Source: Aquabacterium sp. A7-Y
GTDB taxonomy: Bacteria; Pseudomonadota; Gammaproteobacteria; Burkholderiales; Burkholderiaceae_C
Direction of reading: 5' to 3'
DNA: 61,489 nt
NCBI RefSeq assembly: GCF_026153205.1
Contig: NZ_JAPFBW010000036.1
Span: 1-61,489, forward strand
Shown here: piece by piece, positions 16,612 through 24,976 of the stretch
Layout: each line of letters opens with the position of its first letter
How positions within the stretch are numbered: position 1 is the stretch's first letter
Position numbers and translations under genes: made by a program
Notes under the pieces: generated by a model
The model's input: the letters and a program-made list of their open reading frames with translations, nothing else
Told to the model about the DNA's origin: nothing
Databases searched by the model: none

Positions 16612-16968
16612 ATGAACAGAATTCGAGAACGCAAGACTGCGGTCCCTCCCTCAATACTAGATCCCGAGGACCGATTCACGTCGGAAGGCGGCGCCCTTGA
16701 TCGGCGCACCGAAGCTCCACGCGAGCGGCCCCCGCCGCTCGTTGCACCGAGCCGACACCCCCTCGGCAATGACGATGGCCATCCCGTGATGAGAGCCACT
16801 GCGACAACAAACCAACCGCGTCCATATCAGTTGGAGCTGATGAGCACAATGGGCGTCGATTTTCTCGAGGGCGCCTACCAGCACGGCCAGCGGCGCTTTT
16901 TGCGTCTGGAGGATGCACTGAACCATGCCGAACTGTTGCGGCGCTACAGGCGCAAAGGGAGTTCATGA
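16612..16968 (+). CDS. Hypothetical protein (118 aa)
   Basis: MNRIRERKTAVPPSILDPED starts a protein with a disordered, Pro/Arg-rich N-terminal half and a helical C-terminal half (LELMSTMGVDFLEGAYQHGQ, then a basic end LLRRYRRKGSS). ATG 16612 is preceded by GAAAGGTG at suitable spacing. No domain recognised. It lies just before the truncated Crp copy in the same direction. Confidence 0.55.
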   Translation: MNRIRERKTAVPPSILDPEDRFTSEGGALDRRTEAPRERPPPLVAPSRHPLGNDDGHPVMRATATTNQPRPYQLELMSTMGVDFLEGAYQHGQRRFLRLEDALNHAELLRRYRRKGSS

Positions 16969-16974
16969 CCTGAC

Positions 16975-17409
16975 TTGGCATGCAAGTCAAACAGGACGCC
17001 CCCACACCGCAGGTCGTTCCTGAAGCAGGCGTTCAGCAGCTCCAGTCCTGTGCTCCAGCTGCTCTTGCAGTACACGCCGGCGCTCATCACGTGGATGACG
17101 CAAATCTCCGTGTGTAATCGGCATCACTCGCTGGACCCACAGCTGTGTCGTTGGCTGCTGCTGAGCCTCGACCGCCTGCAGGAACCCGAACTGGTCATGA
17201 CGCAGGAACTCATCGCCAACATGCTGGGCGTGCGCCGCGAGGGGGTAACCGAGGCCGCCGTCAGCTTGCAGCGAGCCGGACTCATCGACTACAAACGGGG
17301 TCACATCACTGTGGTCGACCGCGCCGGGCTCGAACGGCGGACTTGCGAATGCTATGCGGTCGTGAAGAAGGAGTACGACCGCCTCCTTCCAGCCAAGGTG
17401 GCGCAATAG
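16975..17409 (+). pseudogene. Truncated copy of the Crp-like regulator (C-terminal half)
   Basis: From FSSSSPVLQLLLQYTPALI to the stop, this frame matches the C-terminal ~120 residues of the regulator at 2627-3346. The helix-turn-helix ELIANMLGVRREGVTEAA is identical, and the 3' half differs by only a few residues (for example YDRLL for YARLL). The effector-binding domain is missing, and the first ~20 codons are unrelated. If translated it would be a free DNA-binding domain able to occupy the parent's sites, but no clear start signal is seen. Confidence 0.75.
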
Positions 17410-17497
17410 AACGTGCTTCGATGTGATCTGTGTGCACTACCACCGTGAACCACGAATCGCTCGTCTTGCGCTGCCACTCGGCAAGCTGCCTTTCGTC
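16990..17497. repeat. Inverted repeat arm 2 (partner of 2543-3015)
   Basis: Inverse copy of the Crp-like 3' half, its downstream spacer and the CsbD tail. The CsbD-side part (17410-17497, read on the minus strand) contains GAAAGGCAGCTTGCCGAG where arm 1 has GAAAGGTAGCTTGCCGAG, showing that arm 1 carries the stop mutation. Confidence 0.85.
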
Positions 17498-17566
17498 TAC
17501 TACCGGGTGGCGCTTGGGGCGGTGGTCCTCCTCTTGCTGATGTCTGGAGTGTTGCAGCCGCGGTGA
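17486..17566 (+). pseudogene. Relic resembling the C-terminus of undecaprenyl-diphosphatase (UppP/BacA)
   Basis: A short frame LPFVYYRVALGAVVLLLLMS followed by GVLQPR and a stop. UppP proteins end with a helix of the pattern FxxYRxxxGxxxL, so this looks like the last ~26 codons of such a gene. It is fused to the CsbD tail of the inverted repeat. The fragment is short, so the call is tentative. Confidence 0.35.
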
Positions 17567-17693
17567 GCGCATGGTGCAGTGGTTTCCTCGTCCCTCCCAG
17601 TCTGCCATCCGGCTGCCGAGCGGTTTCGGGCCCTGTCGGAGAACCGAATCCAGGGGTTCCAGTCCTTTTTTTCGTCGACAACGGAGGTTCTTC

Positions 17694-18389
17694 ATGAACT
17701 CGTCGCTTCACAACCTGCGCTCCACGTATGGCGCTGGCATTTCGATCGAGCAGCGCAACCAGGTGCTGCGCAACACCTACTGGCTGCTGGCCCTGTCCAT
17801 GGTGCCGACCGTCCTCGGCGCTTGGCTCGGCGTGGCGACCGGCATTGCAGCGGCGATGTCGCCGATGGTGAGCATGATCGTGTTCCTCGGGGGCGCCTTC
17901 GCCTTCATGTTCACGATTGACAAGACCAAACACTCCTCCGCGGGTGTCCCGGTGCTGCTGGCCTTCACGTTGTTCATGGGTATGATGCTGTCGCGTCTGG
18001 TCGGTGCCGTGCTCGGCTTGGCCAACGGGGCGAGCTTGATCATGATCGCCTTTGCCGGCACCGGAGCGATCTTCCTGGGCATGGCAACGCTATCCAGCAT
18101 CATCAAGCGCGACCTGACGTCGATGGGAAAGTGGCTGTTCGTCGGCGCCATCATGCTGTTGGTCGCTGGTATCGCGAACATCTTCATCCAGTCCAGCGCG
18201 CTCATGATCACGCTTTCGCTTCTGGCCATCGGCATCTTCTCGGCCTTCATCCTGCATGACCTGAAGCGCGTTCAGGACGGTTATGAGACCAACTACATCT
18301 CCGCCACGCTGGGCGTCTACCTGAGCATCTACAACGTCTTTCAGTCGCTCCTGGCCCTGTTCGGCCTCACGTCCGGCCGGGACGAGTGA
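17694..18389 (+). CDS. Bax inhibitor-1/YccA family membrane protein
   Basis: A 231-aa inner-membrane protein of the BI-1 (TMBIM/YccA) family with seven hydrophobic segments from residue ~28. Characteristic points are the N-terminal IEQRNQVLRNTYWLLALSMV, the mid-protein GTGAIFLGMATLSS and the C-terminal LHDLKRVQDGYETNYISATL, containing the conserved acidic residue in the last loop. Bacterial members modulate FtsH activity or act as pH-gated cation leak channels. ATG 17694 has GGAGG at good spacing; the upstream extension is not conserved. It is flanked by IS66 debris. Confidence 0.92.
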   Translation: MNSSLHNLRSTYGAGISIEQRNQVLRNTYWLLALSMVPTVLGAWLGVATGIAAAMSPMVSMIVFLGGAFAFMFTIDKTKHSSAGVPVLLAFTLFMGMMLSRLVGAVLGLANGASLIMIAFAGTGAIFLGMATLSSIIKRDLTSMGKWLFVGAIMLLVAGIANIFIQSSALMITLSLLAIGIFSAFILHDLKRVQDGYETNYISATLGVYLSIYNVFQSLLALFGLTSGRDE

Positions 18390-18449
18390 TCTGCGAACGA
18401 GCTGCGCTGCATCCGCCTCCTTTGCCGCAGACTCCGCAGCCCTGAGCGG

Positions 18450-18723
18450 AGTTCGCCAAACTCAAGTCCTCTTCGGCGCCGCCCGAGCCCATCACGGATA
18501 CCTGTTTGCCAATGCTCCGGCCAGCCGCGTCAAGCTGCTGGTCCATGACGGCTTCGGCGTGTGGTGCGCGACCCGCCGGCTGAACGTCGGCAGCTTCGTC
18601 TGGCCACGGGAGCACAACGGCACGGCCACACCACTGCAGCTGACGCAGCAGCAGTTCGACGCGCTGGTGGTCGGGTTGCCGTGGCAGCGCCTGGAGCAGT
18701 TGCGCGTGATCTCACGGCTGTAG
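18450..18723 (+). pseudogene. IS66 tnpB relic
   Basis: From about 18450 the frame reads ARAHHGYLFANAPASRVKLL, then FGVWCATRRLNVGSFVWP and LVVGLPWQRLEQLRVISRL to the stop at 18721. The N-terminal ~25 codons with the IRID start are missing. Confidence 0.8.
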
Positions 18724-18793
18724 ACATCCCAACAGCAAGGGATCGTTGCAACGGATTGCGGGGCACTTACAGCCCCGCGCGCAATTGCCTTCC

Positions 18794-19773
18794 ATGGTCG
18801 ACGTCCATCAGCTCAAGCTCGAGGAACTGCGGGGCCTGGACGCCGATGCGGTGTCCCCCCTAGCGGCGCATACGCTGGAGCGTCTGGGAGTGATGAGCGC
18901 CGAGCACGCCAGCCAGCTTGCCGAGCGCGATGCGCTGATCAAGTACAAGGACGCCAAGCTGCAGAAGGTGACCTTCGAGTTGGCGCGGGCTGAAGGCGTG
19001 GAAGTTCGGCGCCAAGACCGAGGTGATGAACGCCGAGCAGCGCCGGCTGTTCGAGGAGACCGTGGTCGGGGACGAGGCGGACCCGCCGGCGCAACTCGAT
19101 GCGTTGCAGACTTCGTCCGCTCCTGAAGCACTGGGCGCTGACCGCAAGCGCCGCCCCCGCCGGCTACCCCTGCTCGAGCACCTTCACCGCGTCGAGCACG
19201 ATCACGAGCCCGAAGACACGAATTGTCCGACACCGGGCTGCGGGCGGCCGATTGTGCGCATCGGCGACGACGTTAGCGAGCGGCTGGACGTCGTGCCGGC
19301 CCAGTTCTTCGCGCACCGGCACGTGCGCGGCAAGTGGGCTTGCAAGTGCAGCCAGATCCTCGTGCTGCAACCACTGGAGCCGCAAATCATCGAGAAGGGG
19401 ATGCCGGCCCCGGCATGCTCGCGCACACACTGTCAGCCGCTTCGTTGACCACCTGCCGTACTACCGGCAGCAAGAGATCAACGCCCGCTCTGGCGTTCAC
19501 ACGCCTCGAGCGACCCTTGCAGCGTGGTCCGGCGCCGGCGCTGGCGCTGGCATGGAGCCTCTGTTCGAGGCGCACAAGGCCTTTGTGCGGGGCTGCCGGG
19601 CGCTGCACGCCGACGAGACGCCCGTAGCGATGCTCGATCCCGGCGCGCGCAAGACCAAGCGGGCGTACGTCTGGGGCTACGCCCGGAGTGAGTTCGACGC
19701 GCAGCTAGGCGTCGTCTACGACTTCTGGATTGGCCGCGGGGGCAAGTATCCGGTGGCGCCCCTCAAGGACTAG
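18794..19773 (+). pseudogene. IS66 tnpC transposase, frameshifted and 3'-truncated
   Basis: The N-terminal part starts MVDVHQLKLEELRGLDADA and continues to KVTFELARA. A one-base shift near 18990 moves to WKFGAKTEVMNAEQRRLFEE and the zinc-binding region DTNCPTPGCGRP. A second shift near 19420 moves to VDHLPYYRQQEINARSGVHT and HADETPVAMLDPGARKTKRA. The frame ends at 19773 where the IS481 element begins, so the last third with the catalytic Glu is lost. It belongs with the tnpB relic just before it. Confidence 0.85.
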
Positions 19774-20830
19774 GTGTTTAGTCCCGGAGAGTCATGGTGA
19801 AATCCTGACGACTCAACAGGAGGACTGTCTATGGCAGCAAGCCTTCATGGTTCAGCCCGCACAACGCCGAGAGTTCGAGCCGAGTTGCAAGCGTCGCAAG
19901 AGACGACTCGCGCCCTTGCCGACCGCTATGGCTTGAACGAGAAGACGGGGGCAAAGTGGCGCCGTCGCACCACGACGACAGACGCACCTATGGGCCCCAA
20001 GCGACGGCGTAGCGCCAAGCTCAGTGATGCCGAGGAGGCGGCCGTGGTCGAGCTGCGACGACGCACCTTGCTGCCTCTGGACGAAATCCTCGGTTGCCTA
20101 CGCGAGGGCATTCCGCAACTCAGCCGCAGTGCCTTACACCGCTGCTTGGTGCGGCACGGCATTCAGCAACTCCCTCGTAGCCAGGAGAAGGATTCCAAGC
20201 GGGGCCGCTTCCAGGACACGTCCATCGGCTACGTCGACATTGACAGCTGCGAGCTGCGCCTCGCCCAGGGAAAGCTGCACCTGTTCCCGGCCATCGACCG
20301 GGTCACGAAGTTCACCTACATCGCCTTCTACGAGGCCGCCACGAAACTCAACGGTGCGGCCTTCCTGCGCAATGTGGTGGCCGCGTTTCCTTACGCCATC
20401 CACATCGTGGTGACAGACAACGGTACGCCATTCGCTGAGCAGCCTCGCTACCGAGGCGGGATGACTGATGCCTATGGTGGCGGCCATCTGTTCGAGCGCG
20501 TTTGCCGGGAGCACGGCATTGAGCATCGTTTGACCAAGCCATATTACCCATGGACCAATGGGCACGCCGAACGAATGAATCAACCCATCAAGGAGGCGAC
20601 CGTGAAGGCCTTCCACTACCCGAGCTTCGACGCGCTCAAGGCCCACGTGCAGGCCTTCGTCACCGCCTACAACTTCGCCAAACATCTCAAGGCACTGCGT
20701 TGGCGGACTCCCTTCCGAACCGTCTGTGATGCATGGCGCAAGGACCCTTTACCGTTCAAGATCAATCCTCACCACCGGTGGCAAACTCGCTAACTCTGAC
20801 GCTTGCTGAGCAGTGGCGTGCGGGCCGCTG
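19774..20830 (+). mobile_element. IS481-family element
   Basis: The left end is placed at TGTTTAGTCCCGGAGAGTCA, which interrupts the IS66 transposase. The same end sequence recurs near 21731 and (inverted) near 5785. The right end is not clear: I could not find the matching inverted repeat after the transposase stop, so the boundary at ~20830 is approximate. Confidence 0.7.
19831..20793 (+). CDS. IS481-family transposase
   Basis: A 320-aa transposase. The N-terminal helix-turn-helix region (TTRALADRYGLNEKTGAKWR) is followed by an rve/DDE integrase core (residues ~130-290): IGYVDIDSCELRLAQGKLHL with the first Asp, VVTDNGTPFAE with the second, and PYYPWTNGHAERMNQPIKEA with the catalytic Glu. 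The ATG at 19831 follows CAGGAGGAC. The frame is intact and the enzyme looks functional. The same ATGGCAGCAAGCC start is present in the relic at 21731. Confidence 0.92.
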   Translation: MAASLHGSARTTPRVRAELQASQETTRALADRYGLNEKTGAKWRRRTTTTDAPMGPKRRRSAKLSDAEEAAVVELRRRTLLPLDEILGCLREGIPQLSRSALHRCLVRHGIQQLPRSQEKDSKRGRFQDTSIGYVDIDSCELRLAQGKLHLFPAIDRVTKFTYIAFYEAATKLNGAAFLRNVVAAFPYAIHIVVTDNGTPFAEQPRYRGGMTDAYGGGHLFERVCREHGIEHRLTKPYYPWTNGHAERMNQPIKEATVKAFHYPSFDALKAHVQAFVTAYNFAKHLKALRWRTPFRTVCDAWRKDPLPFKINPHHRWQTR

Positions 20831-20908
20831 GACGACCGCCAAGTGGTCTCCGCCTAACTGCGGCTGATTCGGGCTAGGTACGACCGCAGGCTCTTGATGA
20901 GGGGGCCG

Positions 20909-21484
20909 TCAGTTGTCGATGACCTTCCACCCCTGGTTGGTCCTACCGTCGCAACGGAACTGGGCGGCCTGTGCACCCGACGCAGTGCTCGCGCCGGAGA
21001 TGCCAATGCAGAGGCCGCTCTTGCGGTTCTTGATGCTGTAGACCCCGCTGGGGTAGTTCGGGTGGGTCTGGAATTTCCAGTCCTGATTGTTGTTGGTGTC
21101 GGCGGTCGCTTGGATGAGCTCCGCACCGGAGGCGGTGCTGGCGCGGTCAACGCCGAGCGCCTTGCCGGACTTGACGTTGCGGAAACTGAAGTAGTTGCTG
21201 CCCGCGTTGTAGGCAGCCCAGTTCTGATAGTTCACCAGATCGCCACGCGACAGGACCATGGGCTGCTGGACGATCCTGGCGCCGTTGGCGGTGCTGGCGC
21301 CCTTGGGCTGCAGCACCTTCCCGGACTTGAGGTTCATGAACCCATACTTGCCGTCGCCAGCGCGCAGGATCGACGCGCCGTCCGTCGGCGATGCCTGGGC
21401 GTGGGCGGTCGCCGCGCTGACCACCGCCATCGCTGCCGCTGCTAGGAACGCCCCAGCGATCTTCCTATTGCCTGTTGCTCGCAT
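20909..21484 (-). CDS. Secreted ricin-type beta-trefoil lectin
   Basis: A 191-aa exported protein. The signal peptide (MRATGNRKIAGAFLAAAAMA, cleavage after AHAQA) is followed by a ricin B-like beta-trefoil (residues ~40-190). Its three repeats each have the S/N-GKxL...GAS(T)A-G-A pattern: LKSGKVLQPKGASTANGA, VKSGKALGVDRASTASGA and RKSGLCIGISGASTASGAQ, with the QNWAAY, QDWKF and QGWKVI ends. Such domains bind carbohydrate. No catalytic domain is attached. ATG 21484 with AAGGAAAC upstream is preferred over an upstream start. It is flanked by IS481 sequences on both sides. Confidence 0.88.
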   Translation of the reverse strand: MRATGNRKIAGAFLAAAAMAVVSAATAHAQASPTDGASILRAGDGKYGFMNLKSGKVLQPKGASTANGARIVQQPMVLSRGDLVNYQNWAAYNAGSNYFSFRNVKSGKALGVDRASTASGAELIQATADTNNNQDWKFQTHPNYPSGVYSIKNRKSGLCIGISGASTASGAQAAQFRCDGRTNQGWKVIDN

Positions 21485-22172
21485 GATCGTTTCCTTTCGG
21501 TCGTGCCAGGTCATCCTGTCAGAACATCGAAAGGACTTCACTGTCCCCTTCGGGTGCGGAGGCCGCCGCCAAAGCAATGAGGGAGTTCATCGTTTTCGCT
21601 CTGGGTCAGTCGCCATGGCGGACACCGCTGGAGCGGCTGACCGCGCGTTCGCCGGGCTGCTTACTGTAATCGGCATCACTCGCTGGACCAACAGTTGTGC
21701 CAATTCTTCCCGCCCAGAACCAGAACCAGGTGTTCGGTCCCGGAGAGTCATGGTGAAATCCCGACGGCCCAACAGGAGGACGCGCTATGGCAGCAAGCCT
21801 TCATGGTTCAGCCCGCACAAAAGCTCGTCGTGCCCATGAATTGCCTACCGGCAACCCTCCCGTACCCGTCAGTTGCGTAGGCCGCGCGACAACCAAGAAG
21901 CCCCATGGCTTGCGACAACAGAGACCCGGCAAGTTGCAGCGATGTCTGCGAATCCGACAGATCAAGTGCGAGTCCGACGAGACTGCCTCTCGGGAATCCA
22001 CCCCTGCCGCTAACGTCCGGGGGAAACGCACTCGCTTGCCGAGGCAGTTTATTCCGCTGCTGCCGCGTTTCCCTAAAGCTGTTCCAGCCCCCGCAAGCAA
22101 GGGGGGGAGGCATGCCAACCTGCGCGTAGCCTCTGTACAGGTAGTTTCACCGTACGCGGCAGGGAGCAAGAC
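21485..22172. other. Mosaic of mobile-element relics
   Basis: About 690 bases with no gene. A ~37-base piece of the Crp-like gene (21665-21701: GTAATCGGCATCACTCGCTG and following) lies just before an IS481 5'-end relic (21731-21823). The rest (21830-22150) shows nothing I recognise. Confidence 0.6.
21731..21823 (+). mobile_element. IS481-family 5'-end relic
   Basis: It contains TGTTCGGTCCCGGAGAGTCA, the CAACAGGAGGACGCG leader and the transposase start ATGGCAGCAAGCCTTCATGG, nearly identical to 19774-19865. The sequence departs from the transposase at about codon 11. It is the third occurrence of this end in the window. Confidence 0.8.
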
Positions 22173-22865
22173 ATGAGAAGGAGGCCGTTCGTTCAATGCT
22201 TGGTCATTGCGCTGTGGTTACTTCACGCGCCAGCGGGTGCCGCAATCACCATGTACCGCGACGTCAACGCGTATCTTGCGGCAGTCGGTGGACTGCATGA
22301 GCTCATCACCTTCGAGGGAGGACCGGTGCCGCGCATCGAGGTGCTTGGTGACCGCTTCAGCAACGAGATGACTTTCGTGAGCTGCGTGAAGCCCGGTAGC
22401 AGTTGCTGGCAAGGACCTCCGACAGTCGATTGGTTCGACAACGCCATCGTCTCCCCAGCGGGCGGGACGCAGGTGAGAGTGGTCACTGGTGCCCTCCTAC
22501 CGTCTGACACCGTCCACCGGGTGACGACCTCCATGGCGCTCGGCATCTACGGCGACACGACAAGCGCCAGCATCGGCATCTCATTCTTCGACCAGTTCTT
22601 GGACGCCTTCAGGCTCAACGGCGCGACGGGCTTTTTCGGCATCGTGAGCAACGAGGAGTTCGATGCTTTTGAAGTCGGGCAGCAAGGCCACCATGAGGAG
22701 GTTCCCCCGTTCTTCATCAATGGGGTGGCGTTCCCGTCGCCGTCAGGTAGCGCCACAATCGACTGGCCAGCGGCTCCAATTCCCGAGCCCAGCACCAGTC
22801 TGCTGCTTACCGGCGGCGCATTGATGTTGCTTGTGCGGCGCCGGGCAGTGTCATCTGCGCCCTGA
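22173..22865 (+). CDS. PEP-CTERM sorting-domain protein
   Basis: A 230-aa exported protein with a signal peptide (residues 1-23, ending APAGA), a beta-rich body, and a C-terminal sorting signal: PIPEPSTSLLLTGGALMLL followed by VRRRA. In beta-proteobacteria with exosortase EpsH/XrtA this signal directs sorting to the cell surface, usually alongside exopolysaccharide. The body has two cysteines near residue 70-80 (VSCVKPGSSCWQ) likely forming a disulfide. ATG 22173 follows AGGGAGC. The next gene starts 18 bases downstream and is probably in the same transcript. The exosortase itself is not in the window. Confidence 0.9.
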   Translation: MRRRPFVQCLVIALWLLHAPAGAAITMYRDVNAYLAAVGGLHELITFEGGPVPRIEVLGDRFSNEMTFVSCVKPGSSCWQGPPTVDWFDNAIVSPAGGTQVRVVTGALLPSDTVHRVTTSMALGIYGDTTSASIGISFFDQFLDAFRLNGATGFFGIVSNEEFDAFEVGQQGHHEEVPPFFINGVAFPSPSGSATIDWPAAPIPEPSTSLLLTGGALMLLVRRRAVSSAP

Positions 22866-22883
22866 CGAAAGACAGGAGCCACC

Positions 22884-23903
22884 ATGGCACTGGCAAATTG
22901 GAAGCACATCGGGCACGCCTACGACGTCGTAGCGATGGCGGAAGACCATGACCAGCTTTACGCACTGACGGGCGACCACAGACTGTGGAAGCGCGAGACG
23001 ATCGAGTCCGACATACCGTGGACACTGGTAGGCAGCGGCGCACCGGCAGTCACGATTGCCGTTGGATCATCTGATCTGTGGGCGACGACGGCGGACAACC
23101 GGCTCATCGCGTGCGACCGCGGAGATATCGCTCATCAGGGGTGGAGGCTCGTTGGAGAAGCGAATGACGTTGTTGCCCTGACATACTCGTATCCTGGGCA
23201 GCAGCTCTTCGCAGCCACCAGAGACAACCGGCTCTTGATGCGCGACCCCTTCTACGGCAAATCCTGGACGCCGATCGGGCATGCGATCGATGTCATCGCG
23301 CTGGCTGCGATCGGCATGAAGGGGCTGGACGGGCGGCTGTTTGCGGCGACCAACGACGGCACGATCTGGATCCGGGATGCTGCCCCGACCGAGATGAACT
23401 GGCTGAAGGTGGATACCTTCCGGAATGTACGGACCATGACGGCGATCGGCGCGTGGAACGGCCCGGCACCCATCCACCTCGGCAAGCTGTACGTCACGCG
23501 ATTTCCCGACAATCAGCTATGGGTCGCAGATATACCGAATCTTCCCTGGACAGCATTGCCACGCGGCCAATTCCGCGCGCCAGAAGGCGACATCATCGAA
23601 TACACCATCGAGCCAAACGCCGTGGCATCAAACATTGTCGAGTTCGCCCTGGCCGTCGGGCCTGGCGTCTTGGCAAACAAGATACTGACCATGCCGGACG
23701 GTCTCGGCAGCGCTTGGGACATCGTCGCTACGGGCGCGGTCGCGGGTCGGAACTCGCTATGGGCGCACCAAGTGGACAACGGTCAGAGCCTGACGTTCAA
23801 GAAACCCAAGGGCGCGGGCCTCATCGCCGATGTGTACTACGTGGGTGACCTGGGCGGGCTCAGCCCCGGCTCTCGCGTGACCTTTCGCTGGGCCTTCGGC
23901 TGA
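22884..23903 (+). CDS. Tectonin-like beta-propeller protein
   Basis: A 339-aa protein without a signal peptide. The first ~230 residues are repeats with the pattern W-x-x-(I/V)-G-x-A-x-D-V-V-A followed by LYA/LFA-A-T-x-D-x-R-L-W: WKHIGHAYDVVAMAE, TADNRLIACDRGD, WRLVGEANDVVALTY, ATRDNRLLMRD and WTPIGHAIDVIALAA. This is the tectonin/lectin propeller repeat (TECPR-like), used by invertebrate and bacterial lectins to bind sugars or lipopolysaccharide. The C-terminal ~100 residues form a different beta domain. It follows the PEP-CTERM gene by 18 bases and has CAGGAG before the ATG. The ligand is unknown. Confidence 0.75.
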   Translation: MALANWKHIGHAYDVVAMAEDHDQLYALTGDHRLWKRETIESDIPWTLVGSGAPAVTIAVGSSDLWATTADNRLIACDRGDIAHQGWRLVGEANDVVALTYSYPGQQLFAATRDNRLLMRDPFYGKSWTPIGHAIDVIALAAIGMKGLDGRLFAATNDGTIWIRDAAPTEMNWLKVDTFRNVRTMTAIGAWNGPAPIHLGKLYVTRFPDNQLWVADIPNLPWTALPRGQFRAPEGDIIEYTIEPNAVASNIVEFALAVGPGVLANKILTMPDGLGSAWDIVATGAVAGRNSLWAHQVDNGQSLTFKKPKGAGLIADVYYVGDLGGLSPGSRVTFRWAFG

Positions 23904-24013
23904 GCCGCGAGTTGCCGTGCAGGGTCTACCCGGCCTCTATATCGGGGGGACGCGGCACGCCGCCGCAGTAGCGTCCCCGCGTTCCCGCAGCTTCACCCAC
24001 GCGGAGACATCGC

Positions 24014-24388
24014 ATGAGTCGTCTCGCACTATCGCACGCCGTTCTGGCGCTGGCCCTCACTGTCGTCTGCGCCCTCGACACCCACGCCGCCGCCGCACCA
24101 CGGTACAGCCTCACGCCTCTGGGCCGCCTGGAGGAGCACGGCTCGGTCTATCCAACCGCCCTCAACGACCTCGGTCAGGTCACCGGTGGCGCTTCGACGC
24201 CCCGCGGGGGCTCACAGGAGCCGCGCGCCTTCTTGTGGGAAAACGGCGTCATGCGCGACCTGGGACGGCCAGGCCGCAACAGCGGCGGATTCGACATCAA
24301 CAATCGGGGCCAAATCACAGGATTCATCGTTCCCCATGGGGTCTTCCGCGTGAGGGGACGCAGGAGCTGCACAGGATGGTTGGTTTGA
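24014..24388 (+). CDS. HAF-repeat exported protein, truncated
   Basis: A signal peptide (MSRLALSHAVLALALTVVCA, cleavage after HAAA) is followed by HAF-type repeats: LNDLGQVTGGASTP, AFLWENGVMRDLG, FDINNRGQITGF. HAF proteins usually carry five or more such repeats (300-400 aa) and often a PEP-CTERM signal. Here the frame leaves the repeat pattern after about residue 105 and stops at 124 aa, so the 3' part was replaced, probably by the sequence that leads into the structured region and terminator downstream. Confidence 0.75.
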   Translation: MSRLALSHAVLALALTVVCALDTHAAAAPRYSLTPLGRLEEHGSVYPTALNDLGQVTGGASTPRGGSQEPRAFLWENGVMRDLGRPGRNSGGFDINNRGQITGFIVPHGVFRVRGRRSCTGWLV

Positions 24389-24540
24389 GGTGGTTTTGCA
24401 TCCACCGACCACTCGCCCCGGTCGGCGGGTGCCCCCAGTGACCCGCGGGAGCCCGCAGGAGCTTGAGAGAAAGGTTTGCCTTAGTCCCCTTTTCCACCAC
24501 CAGAACATCACGCCCAACCACTCTCGGTTGGGCGTTTTTG
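24389..24540 (+). ncRNA. Candidate structured small RNA ending in a terminator
   Basis: Between the truncated HAF gene and the terminator lie several consecutive hairpin-capable segments: GGTGG with CCACC (starting just inside the HAF frame), GCGGGT with ACCCGC, and GCGGG with CCCGC, followed by an A-rich linker and the terminator at 24511-24539. No open frame spans it convincingly. This order is compatible with a stand-alone RNA or the 3' untranslated part of an unrecognised transcript. No known RNA family could be assigned. Confidence 0.3.
24511..24539 (+). terminator. Rho-independent terminator
   Basis: A perfect 9-bp stem CGCCCAACC / GGTTGGGCG with loop ACTCTC, followed by TTTTTG and TTT. 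It is the strongest intrinsic terminator seen in the window. Confidence 0.9.
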
Positions 24541-24701
24541 TTTGGGCGTTTCCCGCGCCGGTGCGGGTTTCCGGCCGGTTTGCGAAGGTCGACGACCTCC
24601 CCTTCGCGGTCCGTTAGAGGCGCAGTTCGACTCTCTTTTGCCCCCGTTTCTCTAAAAATCTTAAGCTACCTTTTTGATTCGACCTTCGCAGAAGTCGTTT
24701 C

Positions 24702-24886
24702 GAGACAAGCACTTGCGCGTGTGTCGGAGAGAGCAGTTGCGCATCGTCTTGGAGGAGCAAAGCGAAGAGAAAACCGAACCCGCCCAACGGTGACCCCTCC
24801 TGCGGAAAAGGACGACGGTCGTATCCCGACCCGTTGCGGCCCTTCGATGAACTTCGCCCGTTGACCGCTGAACAGCGAAAGCGGTC
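24702..24886 (+). repeat. Dispersed repeat, copy A (partial)
   Basis: From GAGACAAGCACTTGCGCGTG to ACAGCGAAAGCGGTC this matches the copies at 27494-27788 and 28525-28814 (for example GTTGCGCATCGTCTTGGAGG and CCTCCTGCGGAAAAGGAC in all three). The 5' ~100 bases of the longer copies are missing. Antisense frames across the repeat look alike only because the DNA is repeated. Confidence 0.85.
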
Positions 24887-24976
24887 GTCCGCAAGACCAG
24901 ATCTTGCAGACAGCAGCCGGCCAGGAGCGGATGTCCCGCTCTTCCGATCATGGTGCACCCCGCAACACTCCTTCGT

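Noticed and set aside
24610-24650. tRNA or tmRNA fragment (CAGTTCGACTC resembles a T-arm)
   Set aside because: No matching acceptor, D-arm or anticodon arm could be built around it.
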